Shown piece after piece: positions 16,528 through 26,274 of a DNA stretch of 64,000 nt. The notes beneath the pieces were generated by a model. That model did no database searches and was not told the DNA's origin. It was given only the letters and a program-made list of their open reading frames with translations. Origin of the DNA: Aporhodopirellula rubra. GTDB taxonomy: Bacteria > Planctomycetota > Planctomycetia > Pirellulales > Pirellulaceae. The translations under genes were made by a program, and so were the position numbers. Location: contig NZ_JACHXU010000009.1 of NCBI RefSeq assembly GCF_014192335.1, forward strand, positions 186,001 through 250,000, written 5' to 3'. Position 1 is the first letter of the stretch. Every line of letters begins with the position of its first letter.

Positions 16528-18682
16528 GATTTGTTGTGGAGGGTTTCGTGGATTCTAATGGAGTGTTTGAGACATCCGATTGCGGCGAAATCGACTCAGG
16601 GTTGTCGTTCGATGAGGCCGTGCGACGCGAAGTCAGGTACGTATATCCAGCCAGAGCGCGTTCATACGCGGCAACGGTATTGCCAGCCTGCTGATGATTG
16701 ATTCGCCCATCGTCGACCGCGACTTCGACCGCATCCTGAATCGCTTCGACTAACTCGCGGTCTTCGTACTGAACGTAGCCGAGCACTTCGGAAACGGTAT
16801 CACCTTTCACGATCGAACGGATCTTGGTGATTTCCCCGTCGAGTTCGATGTGCACAGCATGAGTGTCGCCGAACAGGTTGTGAAGGTCGCCGAGAATTTC
16901 CTGGTAGGCACCGACCATGAACACGGCGAGTTGATAGGGCTCGCCGGCACGAAGCGGATGCAACATCAGGGTCTCGGTTCGCTGGCCGTCACCGACAAAT
17001 GAATCGATCTTCCCGTCGCTGTCGCACGTGATGTCCCCGAGCACGGCATGCCGTGTTGGACGTTCGTTCAAACGATGAATCGGCATGATCGGAAACAACT
17101 GATCGATTGCCCACGAATCCGGCATCGATTGAAAGAGCGAGAAATTCGCAAAATAAATGTCCGACAACATGCGATCGAGCCCCGACAAATCCTCGGGAAT
17201 TTCGTCGAGCGCGGTCGCGAATTCGCGCGCCCGGTGGCAGATCGCAAAATACAACGTTTCCGCCGCCACACGTTGCTCGAGCGGCAGGTACCCACCACTG
17301 AACAAATTCATGCACAAATCCAACGCGACTTGCGCGTCGTGGAATGTTTCGAGCATGTTGGAGGGCGACATGTGTTTGTATTGTTCCCACAGGTCGTGAA
17401 CCGGTTGCTCGAAATCCTCAGGCGGACCTTCGGGTGCGTCGTTTCGCAGTTGGCGACTGCGTACCTCTTCGCTGAGCCGGTCTTCACCGAGATTATTGTC
17501 ATCGCCGAATTCGTTTTCGTCGTTTGACGTCACGAGCTCTTCCTCGGCAGGAACCCGCGCCCAATCAGGCAGATCCGATTCGCCCTGCGATGTCACCCCG
17601 AGCGTTTCCATCACGAGCACGCTGTGCTGCGCCGTGATCGCTCGACCGCTTTCGGAGATCAACTGCGGATGTGGCACTTCGGCTTCGTCGCAGACGCTTT
17701 GAACGTGATATACGACGTCATTTGCGTACTCCTGAATCGTGTAGTTCATACTCGATTCGTTGTCCGACTGAGAACCGTCGTAGTCGACACCGAGTCCGCC
17801 ACCGACGTCGAGATAGCCCATCGCGGCGCCACGTTTCTTCAGATCAGCGTAGATCCGTGCGGCTTCCAATATCGCCGATTTCAATTGGCGGATGTTTCCG
17901 ATTTGACTGCCGACATGAAAATGCAACAACTGGAAACAGTCACCCATATCGATCTCAATGAGACGATCGAGTTGCGTGAGCACTTCGGCGACGGTCAATC
18001 CAAACTTGCTGCGGTACCCACCGCTGGCTTGCCAACGCCCACTGCCTCGCGTGGCGAGTTTGACGCGGATGCCAAATGTCGGGCGAACGCCGACCTCCTT
18101 GGCAACTCGCAAAATCAAATCCAACTCGCTGACCTTTTCAACGACCGGCATCACGGTTCGTCCGAGACGCTGGGCATGCAGGGCCAAACGGATGAATTCC
18201 TCGTCTTTAAAACCGTTGCACACGATCGGGAGACCATTGTTCCCCATCGCGACGGCGGCGAGCAATTCGGGTTTGCTGCCCGCTTCGATACCGAACCCGA
18301 GTTGGGAACCTTCGCTGACGATCTGCTGCACGACCTCACGTTGTTGGTTCACCTTGATCGGGAACACGCACCGGTACTGATTTCCGTATCCATGGTCCGT
18401 AATCGCTTTGCGAAAACAGCGGTCGATCCGCCGCAGTCGGTCACGAAGGATGCCATTGAATCGGATCAAGATCGGTAATTCCAATCCACGATCAATCAAT
18501 CGATCAACCAACGATTTCAGATCGACCGAATGCGGGTGTCCCGGGTCGGGCGTGACCAACACCGTGCCATCGGGTGAAATCGAGAAATAGCCGTCGCCCC
18601 AACGTTCGATGCCGTATTGCGCCGCGGCATCGTCGAGCGTCCAGGATTCAACCGTCGCGTTGTGTTCTTTGTTCGTTTTCAA
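16520..18682 (-). CDS. speA: Biosynthetic arginine decarboxylase
   Basis: 720 residues matching SpeA, the PLP-dependent enzyme that makes agmatine from arginine as the first step to putrescine and spermidine. The N-terminus begins with the family-typical WTLDDAAAQYGIERWG. The PLP lysine is Lys110 in FPIKVNQQ, the barrel includes HFHVGSQI and LDVGGGLGVDYDGS, and ISESGRA lies ahead of the C-terminal domain. Compared with E. coli SpeA (658 residues) it is longer, partly because of an acidic insertion at about 365-410 (NDENEFGDDNNLGED). No other polyamine gene is near. It heads a two-gene unit with the Nudix-like gene. Confidence 0.94.
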   Translation of the reverse strand: MKTNKEHNATVESWTLDDAAAQYGIERWGDGYFSISPDGTVLVTPDPGHPHSVDLKSLVDRLIDRGLELPILIRFNGILRDRLRRIDRCFRKAITDHGYGNQYRCVFPIKVNQQREVVQQIVSEGSQLGFGIEAGSKPELLAAVAMGNNGLPIVCNGFKDEEFIRLALHAQRLGRTVMPVVEKVSELDLILRVAKEVGVRPTFGIRVKLATRGSGRWQASGGYRSKFGLTVAEVLTQLDRLIEIDMGDCFQLLHFHVGSQIGNIRQLKSAILEAARIYADLKKRGAAMGYLDVGGGLGVDYDGSQSDNESSMNYTIQEYANDVVYHVQSVCDEAEVPHPQLISESGRAITAQHSVLVMETLGVTSQGESDLPDWARVPAEEELVTSNDENEFGDDNNLGEDRLSEEVRSRQLRNDAPEGPPEDFEQPVHDLWEQYKHMSPSNMLETFHDAQVALDLCMNLFSGGYLPLEQRVAAETLYFAICHRAREFATALDEIPEDLSGLDRMLSDIYFANFSLFQSMPDSWAIDQLFPIMPIHRLNERPTRHAVLGDITCDSDGKIDSFVGDGQRTETLMLHPLRAGEPYQLAVFMVGAYQEILGDLHNLFGDTHAVHIELDGEITKIRSIVKGDTVSEVLGYVQYEDRELVEAIQDAVEVAVDDGRINHQQAGNTVAAYERALAGYTYLTSRRTASSNDNPESISPQSDVSNTPLESTKPSTTNHV

Positions 18683-19000
18683 ATCCGGGTGCCTCTGGCA
18701 GCAAAATGGAGCGAGGACGAGAGCCTAATCAGCAAAAAAGCGTCCGACCGGAGGCCGACGCACGGCGCCCATGTTTGCCTTATTGCGAGCCTCTGTCGAG
18801 GACCGAAACGAAAACAAAAAAAGCCCGGTCTTCCCCCCGAAAGACCGAGCTTGATTTGCAGGGCGGCGAATTGAATTCACACGCTCCGCATTCTCATCGA
18901 ACACCTCGGGCCCCCCGACCCATTTCATCCGCGATTCGCTTGCTTCACCGGCTCCCTAGCGAATCGTGAACAATTGAGATGTTCGTCGAAATTCAGTGCA
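18683..19000. other. Intergenic region with terminator
   Basis: 318 bp between the 3' end of the DUF11 surface protein gene and the start of speA, both on the reverse strand. It carries the terminator at 18816-18852 and presumably the speA promoter below it. No gene seen. Confidence 0.5.
18816..18852 (-). terminator. Rho-independent terminator after the DUF11 surface protein gene
   Basis: On the reverse strand AAGCTCGGTCTT pairs with AAGACCGGGCTT over an 8-nt loop, followed by seven T. The 12-bp stem is complete on the reverse strand with one G-U wobble, while the forward transcript would have a C-A mismatch and lacks a pure T-run, so it acts for reverse transcription. It lies about 150 bp past the stop at 19001. 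Confidence 0.85.
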
Positions 19001-19013
19001 TCAAATGATGCAC
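18996..19013. repeat. Perfect 18-bp palindrome over a stop codon
   Basis: GTGCATCA and TGATGCAC flank AA, and the stop codon of the 1528-residue protein gene lies within it. It may be a 3'-end stem supporting the terminator downstream. Confidence 0.5.
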
Positions 19014-22000
19014 AGCTTGTAGCTCAGGTAAGGCACCAGAGCAAAATTGTTTTCGAGGACCTCCGCAGGTGCGGTGCCACCGACGGTGACGTCAATCGAG
19101 TCACCGGAATCTGCAGGCGTCGCCCCCGTTCCGTCTTGCTCGAGTCCGTCGTTGTAGAACGAAGGAAGATCGAGCCGTTGGACTTGGTAGTCGCCCGCGA
19201 TCAGAGCATCGAATTCATAGAATCCGTTTTCATCCGTCGTCGCTCGCCGGCCCTCGGTCCCGAGGTCTCCACCGGTCAGCAACAACTCGATCCCTTCGAG
19301 GCCGTTATCCGAACCGTTCTGGATTCCGTCATTGTTGAAGTCTCGGAAGATCGTTCCCGAGAGTTCATTGATTGCCTGATCGATTGCGGTCGTTGCGGTG
19401 GCGGTGTTCGTCTTGTCGTTCGTGATTTCCTGCGTCGTGGTCGACACGGTCACCGAGTTGACTTGATCGGCCGTCACACCGGTGTTAACCGAGGCGATAA
19501 TCGTGAACTGGAACGAATCGCCTGATGCCATCGCCGCGTTGTTGAGCGGAGTCACGGTGATCACGCCGTTGGTTGCGGTGAGGGCACCGTTTGGACCAGT
19601 ACCGCTGACAAAGGTCACTCCCGCTGGCAAGGTGTCGACGACGGTGACACCTTCGGCAGGTGACGGACCGTCGTTGAACACGGTGACGGTGTAAGTCAGT
19701 TCGCTGCCGACCTGAGCCGTCGCCGCATTAACCGTTTTCGTAACGTAAACGTCCGCTTCGGGAACCACGGTCACGCTCGACGAGGCCGAGTTGTTGTCCG
19801 TTTGCGTTTCGTCGGCATCCGCTACCAAACTCACGGTATTGCTCAACGCTCCCGACGCGTCATCGTCGACCGAAGCGGTGATCGTGATCGTCCGAGTCGA
19901 CCCTGGTGCGAGATCGAAGGACGGGAACACGATGTTTCCGTTAGTCGTACTGGTCGGTGTCACCGCCGATCCAGCCGCAGTCGCGGAGACGAAAGTTAAT
20001 CCGGTTGGCAAAACATCGGTGACAACGATGCCGGTCGCCAACGAAGGACTGAGCCCGTTGTCGGCTTCGGTTCCATCGTCATTGGTATCGTGCGAAACCA
20101 CCAACGTGAACGTTACCGTATCGAGCGGTCCGACCGTGCCGGTGCCGTTGGTCGACTTGGTAATCGTAACATCGAACTCGGGCGTCGCCGTGATCGTGAC
20201 GGAGTCGTCGTTGTTCGTGGTATCGAGTTCGGTCACACCAGGAACGGCAACGGACGCGGTGTTGATGATGTCACCAGTCGCCGAATTATCAACGTCGGCG
20301 GTGACAGTAAAGGTCCGTGTCTCCCCGACCGGGATCGATGCGTACTCAACCAAAATTTGACGTGTTGTGGTGTTGAAGAAGTTCGTGTTGCTGGCCCCTG
20401 CGGCCACCACACTCACTCCCGTCAAGTTGGCCGGCAGTGTGTCAGTAACATCGACGTTCACCGCGTCAGAAATACTGTCGTCGTCATGGCTGACGGTGAA
20501 CGTGTAGACCACTTGGTCTTGGCCGGGAACGACTGTTGCAACGTTCGCGGTCTTTTCCAGAATCAAGTCCACACGTGGAGCCGGATCGATTTGAACGCTG
20601 CCGGTGTTGACCGCATGTCCGGTCGGCTCGGTGTCGGTCGTGGCAATCTCCACGTTGTTGTCGAGCGGGCTGAACTGATCACTTCCGATTGCGACTTCGA
20701 ACGTAAACGTTCGGGATTCACCTGGTGCCAAATCCGGCACATTGAATGTGATCGTTTGTCCGGAGGTCGATGCGATCGTCGCACCACTGGTCAACGCGTC
20801 GAAACTACCGGCGACCAATGACAGGCCCGCGTCGAGCGTATCGGTCACTGTCACACCGCGAGCTTCCGATGTTCCCGAGTTCGTCGCAACGATTTGATAG
20901 GTAACAAATCCACCCGCGAACACATCAAACGGTGCCGTAGTATCGATAATGTCGTCGGCGTCATCCCCGTCGGTACGATCATCCGGTGTGCGAGTCGAAA
21001 TCACCGTTTTGGCAACCGTCACGTCGACTTCACGCTCGACGGGCGTGTCATCTGTCGCGGTGACGTCGGCCGCGTTATCGGCCGTCGCGGTAATCGAGTT
21101 AGACAACGGTGAATCGGCATCCTGGAATGCGGCATCGACCAATACTCGGAACGTCACCACTTCCACTTCAGAGCCCGGCATGTCACCGAACGTGATGCGG
21201 ACTTTGCCGTCATCGGCACCACCGCTGACGAGTTCCACCGTTCCGCTGCCCGTGGTGAACGTTCCCGAACCGGCGACGAAAGTAACGCCGGTCGGCAGGG
21301 TATCCAGGGCGACAACGTTGGTCGCAGCATCCGTGCTGACGTTGGTAACCGTGACGGTGTACGTCAATTCGTCACCAGCGATCACGGTGTCCGGTGAATC
21401 GATCCCGTCCGTCTTGGTGATCGTCAATTCCGCCAGAGGCACGTCGGCGACTTCGATCGCGGTATTGTTTGCGAGTGCACCATCGAGCGGGTCGCCCGAA
21501 GCGCGGTCGGCCAGGTTGGAATCCGCATCAACTTCGACTTGGTATCCGGTGACGCTGATTTCGTTGACCGGATCGGCCGTCAAACTGGAATCAATCGTCG
21601 TGTTGACGGTGTAGGTGACGCTTGCTCCCGCAGCAAGGTTGCCTACCGTAAAGGTATGAACAGGACGCCCACTTCCGTTGGTGGTGGTCGTCGTTGCGAC
21701 CGTGCTCGATCCGCTGTCGACAACACTGACAAACGCAAGACCTTCGGGAATCGTGTCACTGACCGTGACATCCGTCGCGTCCGTTTCGCCGAGGTTGATA
21801 ACCGTTACGGTAAAGACAGCCGTCCCGCCGAGCGTCAGGTTGCTCGTGCCACTGATTGTTTTGTCAATTCGCAGGTCCGTCGTCGGCAACACACCGAAGT
21901 CGACCGTTGTGTTTTCATTGCCGCCGGTCGGTTCGCCGCCAATCGTCAAGGTGATCGAACCGCTGATGAATCCAACACCATCGACCCAGACGCCGTCGTT

Positions 22001-23587
22001 ATCGTTGCCTGCATCGTCGTCGGTATCACCGGCGGGCGTATCGATCGAGCTGCCAATGTGTCCTTCGAGAGGCTGCCCCGTCGCGAATTCGCTCGCGGGA
22101 ATCATCACGTAGTAGGTTCCCGGACCAAGGTCGTCACCACTGGTCAGTGTCGTGAACGAGTAGGAACCGATATCCGCGCCACCGAGTGGGTTGACGGTTG
22201 TGGTCGCGATCGGTGTTTGCAAACCGTCGCTTGGATCGGTGTCATACAGTTCGATCTCGATCGGATCGATAGCCGCGGCTTGGAAGAGTCCCTCACCGGC
22301 ATCCTGCAAACCGTTGTCCTGTTCGGCTTGATCGGTGCCGCCACCGTTGTCGATGAAGACATCACCGCCGAGCGTCAACGGCACCATCGCCGCCGAGTTA
22401 ACGACATTCTCGTTGCTTCGACGTGAATCGAGAATCGACAGGAAGAAGTCCAGTCCTGGAGCACCGGCACCGCCGTTGCTATTGACACCGTCGACGAATG
22501 CTTCCACAGCACCAACGTTGGTGAAGTCCGCTCCGGTACCGGTCGCGGTGACAAAGTCATCAAACGCGATGAACAGTTCCAAAGGCGTACCCGCGGCGAA
22601 GTTATCGGGCAGGTCGATGGTGGCCGACGAAGAGTTTGACGCGTCGGTGTAAACGGTCACGATAAGGCCACTGGTAATGACCGTGTCGCTGCGAATGGCG
22701 ATCTGCAACCCGCTCTCTGAGTCACCGTCGGTGAGATCGACGCTGCCTAGTCCGGTGTGATCGAGTACCAAACCGCCGCCGTCGGAATCCACGCCATCAT
22801 ATTGGACCAACAAGGTCCCCTCGACGTCACCGCCGTTTGAGAGGACGAGTTGATTGGATCCCGTCACGACTTCAAAACTGGCACTGCCACTGGTGGCGTT
22901 GTCGATGAAGATTTCGACGTCACGTTCGTCGCCCAAAATACCGCCGCTCGTGCTCATGGCACCTGGGCTGCTCGTCGTGGTCGAACCGACTAAGGTTTCC
23001 GTAATCGGCTGCGACGGTTGGGCGGTCAGAAAATTATCGATCGTTACGGCCGTGACACCGTTGTCATCGGTAACCTGAACACTAATGTCATCAGATAAAA
23101 CAACGCCGCTAATCGGAGTGCCGCTGGAATCCTGGACACCACCGGCGCCGGCAATGAATTCAAGCACATACATCCCATCGGTCGTAACGAACGGATTCGC
23201 TAGTCCGGCGTCTTCTGTCGCATCGTCGTTAGCAACGGTGTCTTCACCATCGAGATTTGTAAAACGATACGCACCATCGGCTCCCGTGGTGAGTGTTCCC
23301 ACGAGCGTGTCGGTGCCGTCGACTTCACCGGGCGTCGAGCCATCATCGAGATAAAGGTTAACGTCCACGTTTTGCAACAACGTTTCGCCGACATCGACCG
23401 TGTTGTCACCGTCGGCGTCAATGAAAGCTACACCGCTGATCGCCCCCAAATCGCTTGCCAGCAATTCGCGTTTCTGCAACGACTCGAGCTTGAGACGCCG
23501 GGCGTTCTTGCCACGTCGTGTCGCTGAACGTTCGTTGCGTCGAGTCTTTTGACCGGAAAAACGGTCGATCATGCGTTGCCAAATCAT
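19001..23587 (-). CDS. Giant surface protein with DUF11 and SdrD-B-like domains
   Basis: 1528 residues. The N-terminus is basic and carries LKLESLQKRELLA at about 33-45, the LEPR-XLL-like motif of planctomycete exported proteins. Next comes an SdrD-B-like domain (AISGVAFIDADGDNTVD), a region of unknown fold (about 190-400), a second SdrD-B-like unit (about 405-560), six DUF11/TIGR01451 repeats each with a core such as VTVSDTIPEGLAF, and a final SdrD-B-like domain (ELSGTIFRDFNNDGIQNG). Such beta-sandwich arrays form stalks on the cell surface. There is no sortase motif, PEP-CTERM or dockerin; the protein ends abruptly with YLSYKLCII. It lies 300 bp upstream of speA and downstream of the BBP7 gene. 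Confidence 0.88.
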   Translation of the reverse strand: MIWQRMIDRFSGQKTRRNERSATRRGKNARRLKLESLQKRELLASDLGAISGVAFIDADGDNTVDVGETLLQNVDVNLYLDDGSTPGEVDGTDTLVGTLTTGADGAYRFTNLDGEDTVANDDATEDAGLANPFVTTDGMYVLEFIAGAGGVQDSSGTPISGVVLSDDISVQVTDDNGVTAVTIDNFLTAQPSQPITETLVGSTTTSSPGAMSTSGGILGDERDVEIFIDNATSGSASFEVVTGSNQLVLSNGGDVEGTLLVQYDGVDSDGGGLVLDHTGLGSVDLTDGDSESGLQIAIRSDTVITSGLIVTVYTDASNSSSATIDLPDNFAAGTPLELFIAFDDFVTATGTGADFTNVGAVEAFVDGVNSNGGAGAPGLDFFLSILDSRRSNENVVNSAAMVPLTLGGDVFIDNGGGTDQAEQDNGLQDAGEGLFQAAAIDPIEIELYDTDPSDGLQTPIATTTVNPLGGADIGSYSFTTLTSGDDLGPGTYYVMIPASEFATGQPLEGHIGSSIDTPAGDTDDDAGNDNDGVWVDGVGFISGSITLTIGGEPTGGNENTTVDFGVLPTTDLRIDKTISGTSNLTLGGTAVFTVTVINLGETDATDVTVSDTIPEGLAFVSVVDSGSSTVATTTTTNGSGRPVHTFTVGNLAAGASVTYTVNTTIDSSLTADPVNEISVTGYQVEVDADSNLADRASGDPLDGALANNTAIEVADVPLAELTITKTDGIDSPDTVIAGDELTYTVTVTNVSTDAATNVVALDTLPTGVTFVAGSGTFTTGSGTVELVSGGADDGKVRITFGDMPGSEVEVVTFRVLVDAAFQDADSPLSNSITATADNAADVTATDDTPVEREVDVTVAKTVISTRTPDDRTDGDDADDIIDTTAPFDVFAGGFVTYQIVATNSGTSEARGVTVTDTLDAGLSLVAGSFDALTSGATIASTSGQTITFNVPDLAPGESRTFTFEVAIGSDQFSPLDNNVEIATTDTEPTGHAVNTGSVQIDPAPRVDLILEKTANVATVVPGQDQVVYTFTVSHDDDSISDAVNVDVTDTLPANLTGVSVVAAGASNTNFFNTTTRQILVEYASIPVGETRTFTVTADVDNSATGDIINTASVAVPGVTELDTTNNDDSVTITATPEFDVTITKSTNGTGTVGPLDTVTFTLVVSHDTNDDGTEADNGLSPSLATGIVVTDVLPTGLTFVSATAAGSAVTPTSTTNGNIVFPSFDLAPGSTRTITITASVDDDASGALSNTVSLVADADETQTDNNSASSSVTVVPEADVYVTKTVNAATAQVGSELTYTVTVFNDGPSPAEGVTVVDTLPAGVTFVSGTGPNGALTATNGVITVTPLNNAAMASGDSFQFTIIASVNTGVTADQVNSVTVSTTTQEITNDKTNTATATTAIDQAINELSGTIFRDFNNDGIQNGSDNGLEGIELLLTGGDLGTEGRRATTDENGFYEFDALIAGDYQVQRLDLPSFYNDGLEQDGTGATPADSGDSIDVTVGGTAPAEVLENNFALVPYLSYKLCII

Positions 23588-23884
23588 CGTTTCACTACCT
23601 TCGTGGGCTAGTGGTTTGTCTGTGGGGGGTGTTGCCGGCGATTCATTCGCTCGGGAACGCCAATCGCGATATCGTGTCGGCTGAGAAAGGACCGCTCCGG
23701 CGAACCTGTCCCGTTGGACGCTGCCATGGACGCCTAAGTTTCACGATGGCACTTAGGTTGTCCTTGGTGAACCAAATCGACGTTGTCGATGCAGAATCTG
23801 CACATTCGGTTCAATCGGCTGTTTCGTTTCGTCCGCGACAGCCGTTAGGCTTTACCTCGGACGATTCATCCTGATCGTTACGCC

Positions 23885-25546
23885 TTACCAGCGATAATCG
23901 AGTCCAAAGCTGAGCCCTTGGGCCCAGTAGTCGGTGTTGTCAAACGCGAAGCGTGGGAAGACACCGGTCGGCGTAGCGGCGTTCGAGTTAGGAACTTGAG
24001 CCTGGTCGATAATCCGTTCGATTTGATCGCCGGGACGAACCACGTTGGACATGTACAGGAACGTGTATCCGAACGTGGCACGCAGTTGATCAGTGAGCTG
24101 ATAACCGAGCTTCATGTTCAGTTCCGGCAACACCGAGAACTCATCTCGCTCGTAGGTGCCGATGTTTGAATTCAATGCCAGCAGTCCACCTTGCACGGCC
24201 GGTGCGGTGCCATTGACGATCGTCGAACCGTCAATGGCGACTCGTTGGCGAGTGTTACCGACGGCCAATCGAAGACCGATGTCGAAGTTCCAGTAGTCGA
24301 TCGAGCGAGTATGGAACCATCCGAAATCAATACCATTGAACTGGTTACGAGTGCGGAACGATTCATTCAAGGCAAACGTCAAAGGTGCGTTGGTTCCTTG
24401 ATCAACCAGTACGTTGCTGTCGATACCGATGCCTTCGTCGAGTTCCACCGAACGGAAACCGACTCGGTGTTCGGATCGTGAGCACCAACGGGTCGGGCAG
24501 GAACACGGCCCAACGTGAGTGCAACCTTGGCTGGCGATTCGGAAGTGACGCAGGTAGATGTCCCACCCGCTCAATTCACTGTCGACGTCGATGTTCAATG
24601 TGCCCGTGTGTCCTCGTGTCGTGTCGTGGACCAATGCAACCGCTTCGGTCAATTCGTCGAGATCGGAGTCCGGGTCGTCGAGAACCGTGATGATCGGACG
24701 AACGAGAGTGCCGTTCTGAGCACCACCGGAGAAACTGTCGGTCTCACGGTCCAGTCCAAAAGCACCGGCTCCGATGCCCCATGTGTGGCAGTTGTCGAAC
24801 CAGAATCCGAAGTCGAACCGCATGCCGTCGAAGTTGTCCGTCAGGACTTCGTCGTTTCCATAAAGCACGGTGCCGTTTTCCAGCGGTGTGCGATCGGACA
24901 AACGCCCCGTCGATGCCAACGGCGGAAGATTCATTCCGTCCTGCCACCACATCAAGTATTCAGCAGAGAACCATCCGTCCTGAGGCCAGCACAATGTGAT
25001 GCAGGGTCGGAGGCTGTCGCAGTCGCGATATTCACCGCACATCGGGTCGCCGTTGCAGCACTGCCCGGTCGAGCAACCGATGCCGTCGCAACCACCCATG
25101 GACATGCCACAGACGCCGTCACAACCGATGTCGCCACAACCACATGATCCCATCGGGATCGAGTCGCAGCCGTAATCGTGTACGGGCTCGAGATAGACTT
25201 GGCCGTCCATCGGCACGCTCTCTTGCGTGACAATCGGTTCCAGCACCGAGGTGCTCGACACCGGGCGGACCCGTGATTTGGATTGTTGAGATGGTTTGAC
25301 TTTCCGAGGTGTCGCGGTAGCCGCTTCATAGTCGACCAACTGCACCTCCGCCGCGGTCGGTCGAGCTTTCGACGTCCGCTGGGAAAGGTCTCGGACCGGC
25401 TGCCAAGATGCACGAGCGGATTGTTCAACCCCGCCTGCGTTCGATTGGGCTCGGACGGGTTGGCTCAAGCAAACGACCGCAATTAACGCGATCGTCACGA
25501 GAGGAATTCGACATGGTGTGTTAAGACGTTGCGACACTTTCGTCAC
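23885..25546 (-). CDS. BBP7-family outer-membrane beta-barrel protein
   Basis: 553 residues with a signal peptide (IPLVTIALIAVVCLSQPVRAQ, cleavage near 34). A Cys-rich segment at about 145-200 (CGCGDIGCDGVCG, CCNGDPMC) is followed by WFSAEYLMWWQDGMNLPP, the hallmark of planctomycete BBP7 proteins (PF07585). The remainder has alternating beta-strand character and ends with an aromatic residue (DYRW), as outer-membrane barrels do. The cysteines may form disulfide cross-links in the envelope. Start taken as the GTG at 25546; an in-frame GTG three codons later is possible. It is followed, 298 bp on, by the giant DUF11 protein on the same strand. Confidence 0.87.
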   Translation of the reverse strand: MTKVSQRLNTPCRIPLVTIALIAVVCLSQPVRAQSNAGGVEQSARASWQPVRDLSQRTSKARPTAAEVQLVDYEAATATPRKVKPSQQSKSRVRPVSSTSVLEPIVTQESVPMDGQVYLEPVHDYGCDSIPMGSCGCGDIGCDGVCGMSMGGCDGIGCSTGQCCNGDPMCGEYRDCDSLRPCITLCWPQDGWFSAEYLMWWQDGMNLPPLASTGRLSDRTPLENGTVLYGNDEVLTDNFDGMRFDFGFWFDNCHTWGIGAGAFGLDRETDSFSGGAQNGTLVRPIITVLDDPDSDLDELTEAVALVHDTTRGHTGTLNIDVDSELSGWDIYLRHFRIASQGCTHVGPCSCPTRWCSRSEHRVGFRSVELDEGIGIDSNVLVDQGTNAPLTFALNESFRTRNQFNGIDFGWFHTRSIDYWNFDIGLRLAVGNTRQRVAIDGSTIVNGTAPAVQGGLLALNSNIGTYERDEFSVLPELNMKLGYQLTDQLRATFGYTFLYMSNVVRPGDQIERIIDQAQVPNSNAATPTGVFPRFAFDNTDYWAQGLSFGLDYRW

Positions 25547-26274
25547 CCATCAAGATGGAAATTGGGGGGCAAAGGGTGATTCTCGATGAAGCCGTCGCGT
25601 CTCTAGGAAAAAGACTGCCGTCGGCCGAGAATCACCGGCTCACCAGTGATATCGTCGAATCTCATCCGGATTATTAAGGCAAAACCGGCAAAACCCGGAG
25701 AATCCTCAAATCCAGGCCAATCGAAACAGTCCACCGAACAAGAAAAGCCTGCGAATTACGCAAATTCCACCCAAAACAGAAACACACCGGAAAGCAAAAA
25801 CCTCACCTAACCCGCAAAGTCCAGCACCGGTTCGCGTGTTCACCACAAATCACCCCGCCGACGGAGGACATCCTCCCGTGGGTAGTCAGGGCGATGAGAA
25901 ACGGAACAATAGGGAACCCACGCACACAGACCGTTTCGCGAATCCACTCAACCGTCGCGCCGAGACGCCCAATTGATGACGCCGAATCAGGTTCCCTCAA
26001 CAAAACGGGTTCAGCCCCACAGACACACAGGCCCGAGCCGACCCGAGCGACAACCGCGGCGACAGCCAGAGCGTGAACCGGCCTATTGGCCTAGACGACG
26101 GCCCGTTGGCCCAGACGATTGCGAAGGAACGAAGACACAACGCGGCCGCGGCCACTGGGAACCGGCAAACATCGCATCGAAAATTCCGTCTTGGAACAAC
26201 GGTCCTTCCGAAACCAACTTGCAACTCGACCACCTCTCGATCATCTCGCCCATCCCCACTGATTCTCAATTCAC
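25547..26274. other. 728-bp intergenic region between BBP7 and hemL genes
   Basis: The longest gene-free stretch of the window. It holds the inverted repeat at 25575-25636, an A/C-rich segment at about 25680-25810, and a 20-bp degenerate direct repeat (GGCCTATTGGCCTAGACGA at about 26080, GGCCCGTTGGCCCAGACGA at about 26100). Open frames here look random. It must contain divergent promoters. Confidence 0.45.
25575..25636. repeat. Perfect 11-bp inverted repeat upstream of BBP7 gene
   Basis: GGTGATTCTCG at 25575-25585 is matched exactly by CGAGAATCACC at 25626-25636, 40 nt apart, only about 30 bp before the BBP7 start. It could be a leader stem-loop influencing translation or stability, or a pair of protein half-sites. 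Confidence 0.5.

Noticed and set aside
17624-18478. 284-codon forward frame over speA
   Set aside because: Antisense to a well-conserved enzyme, explained by codon bias; no ribosome site or family resemblance.
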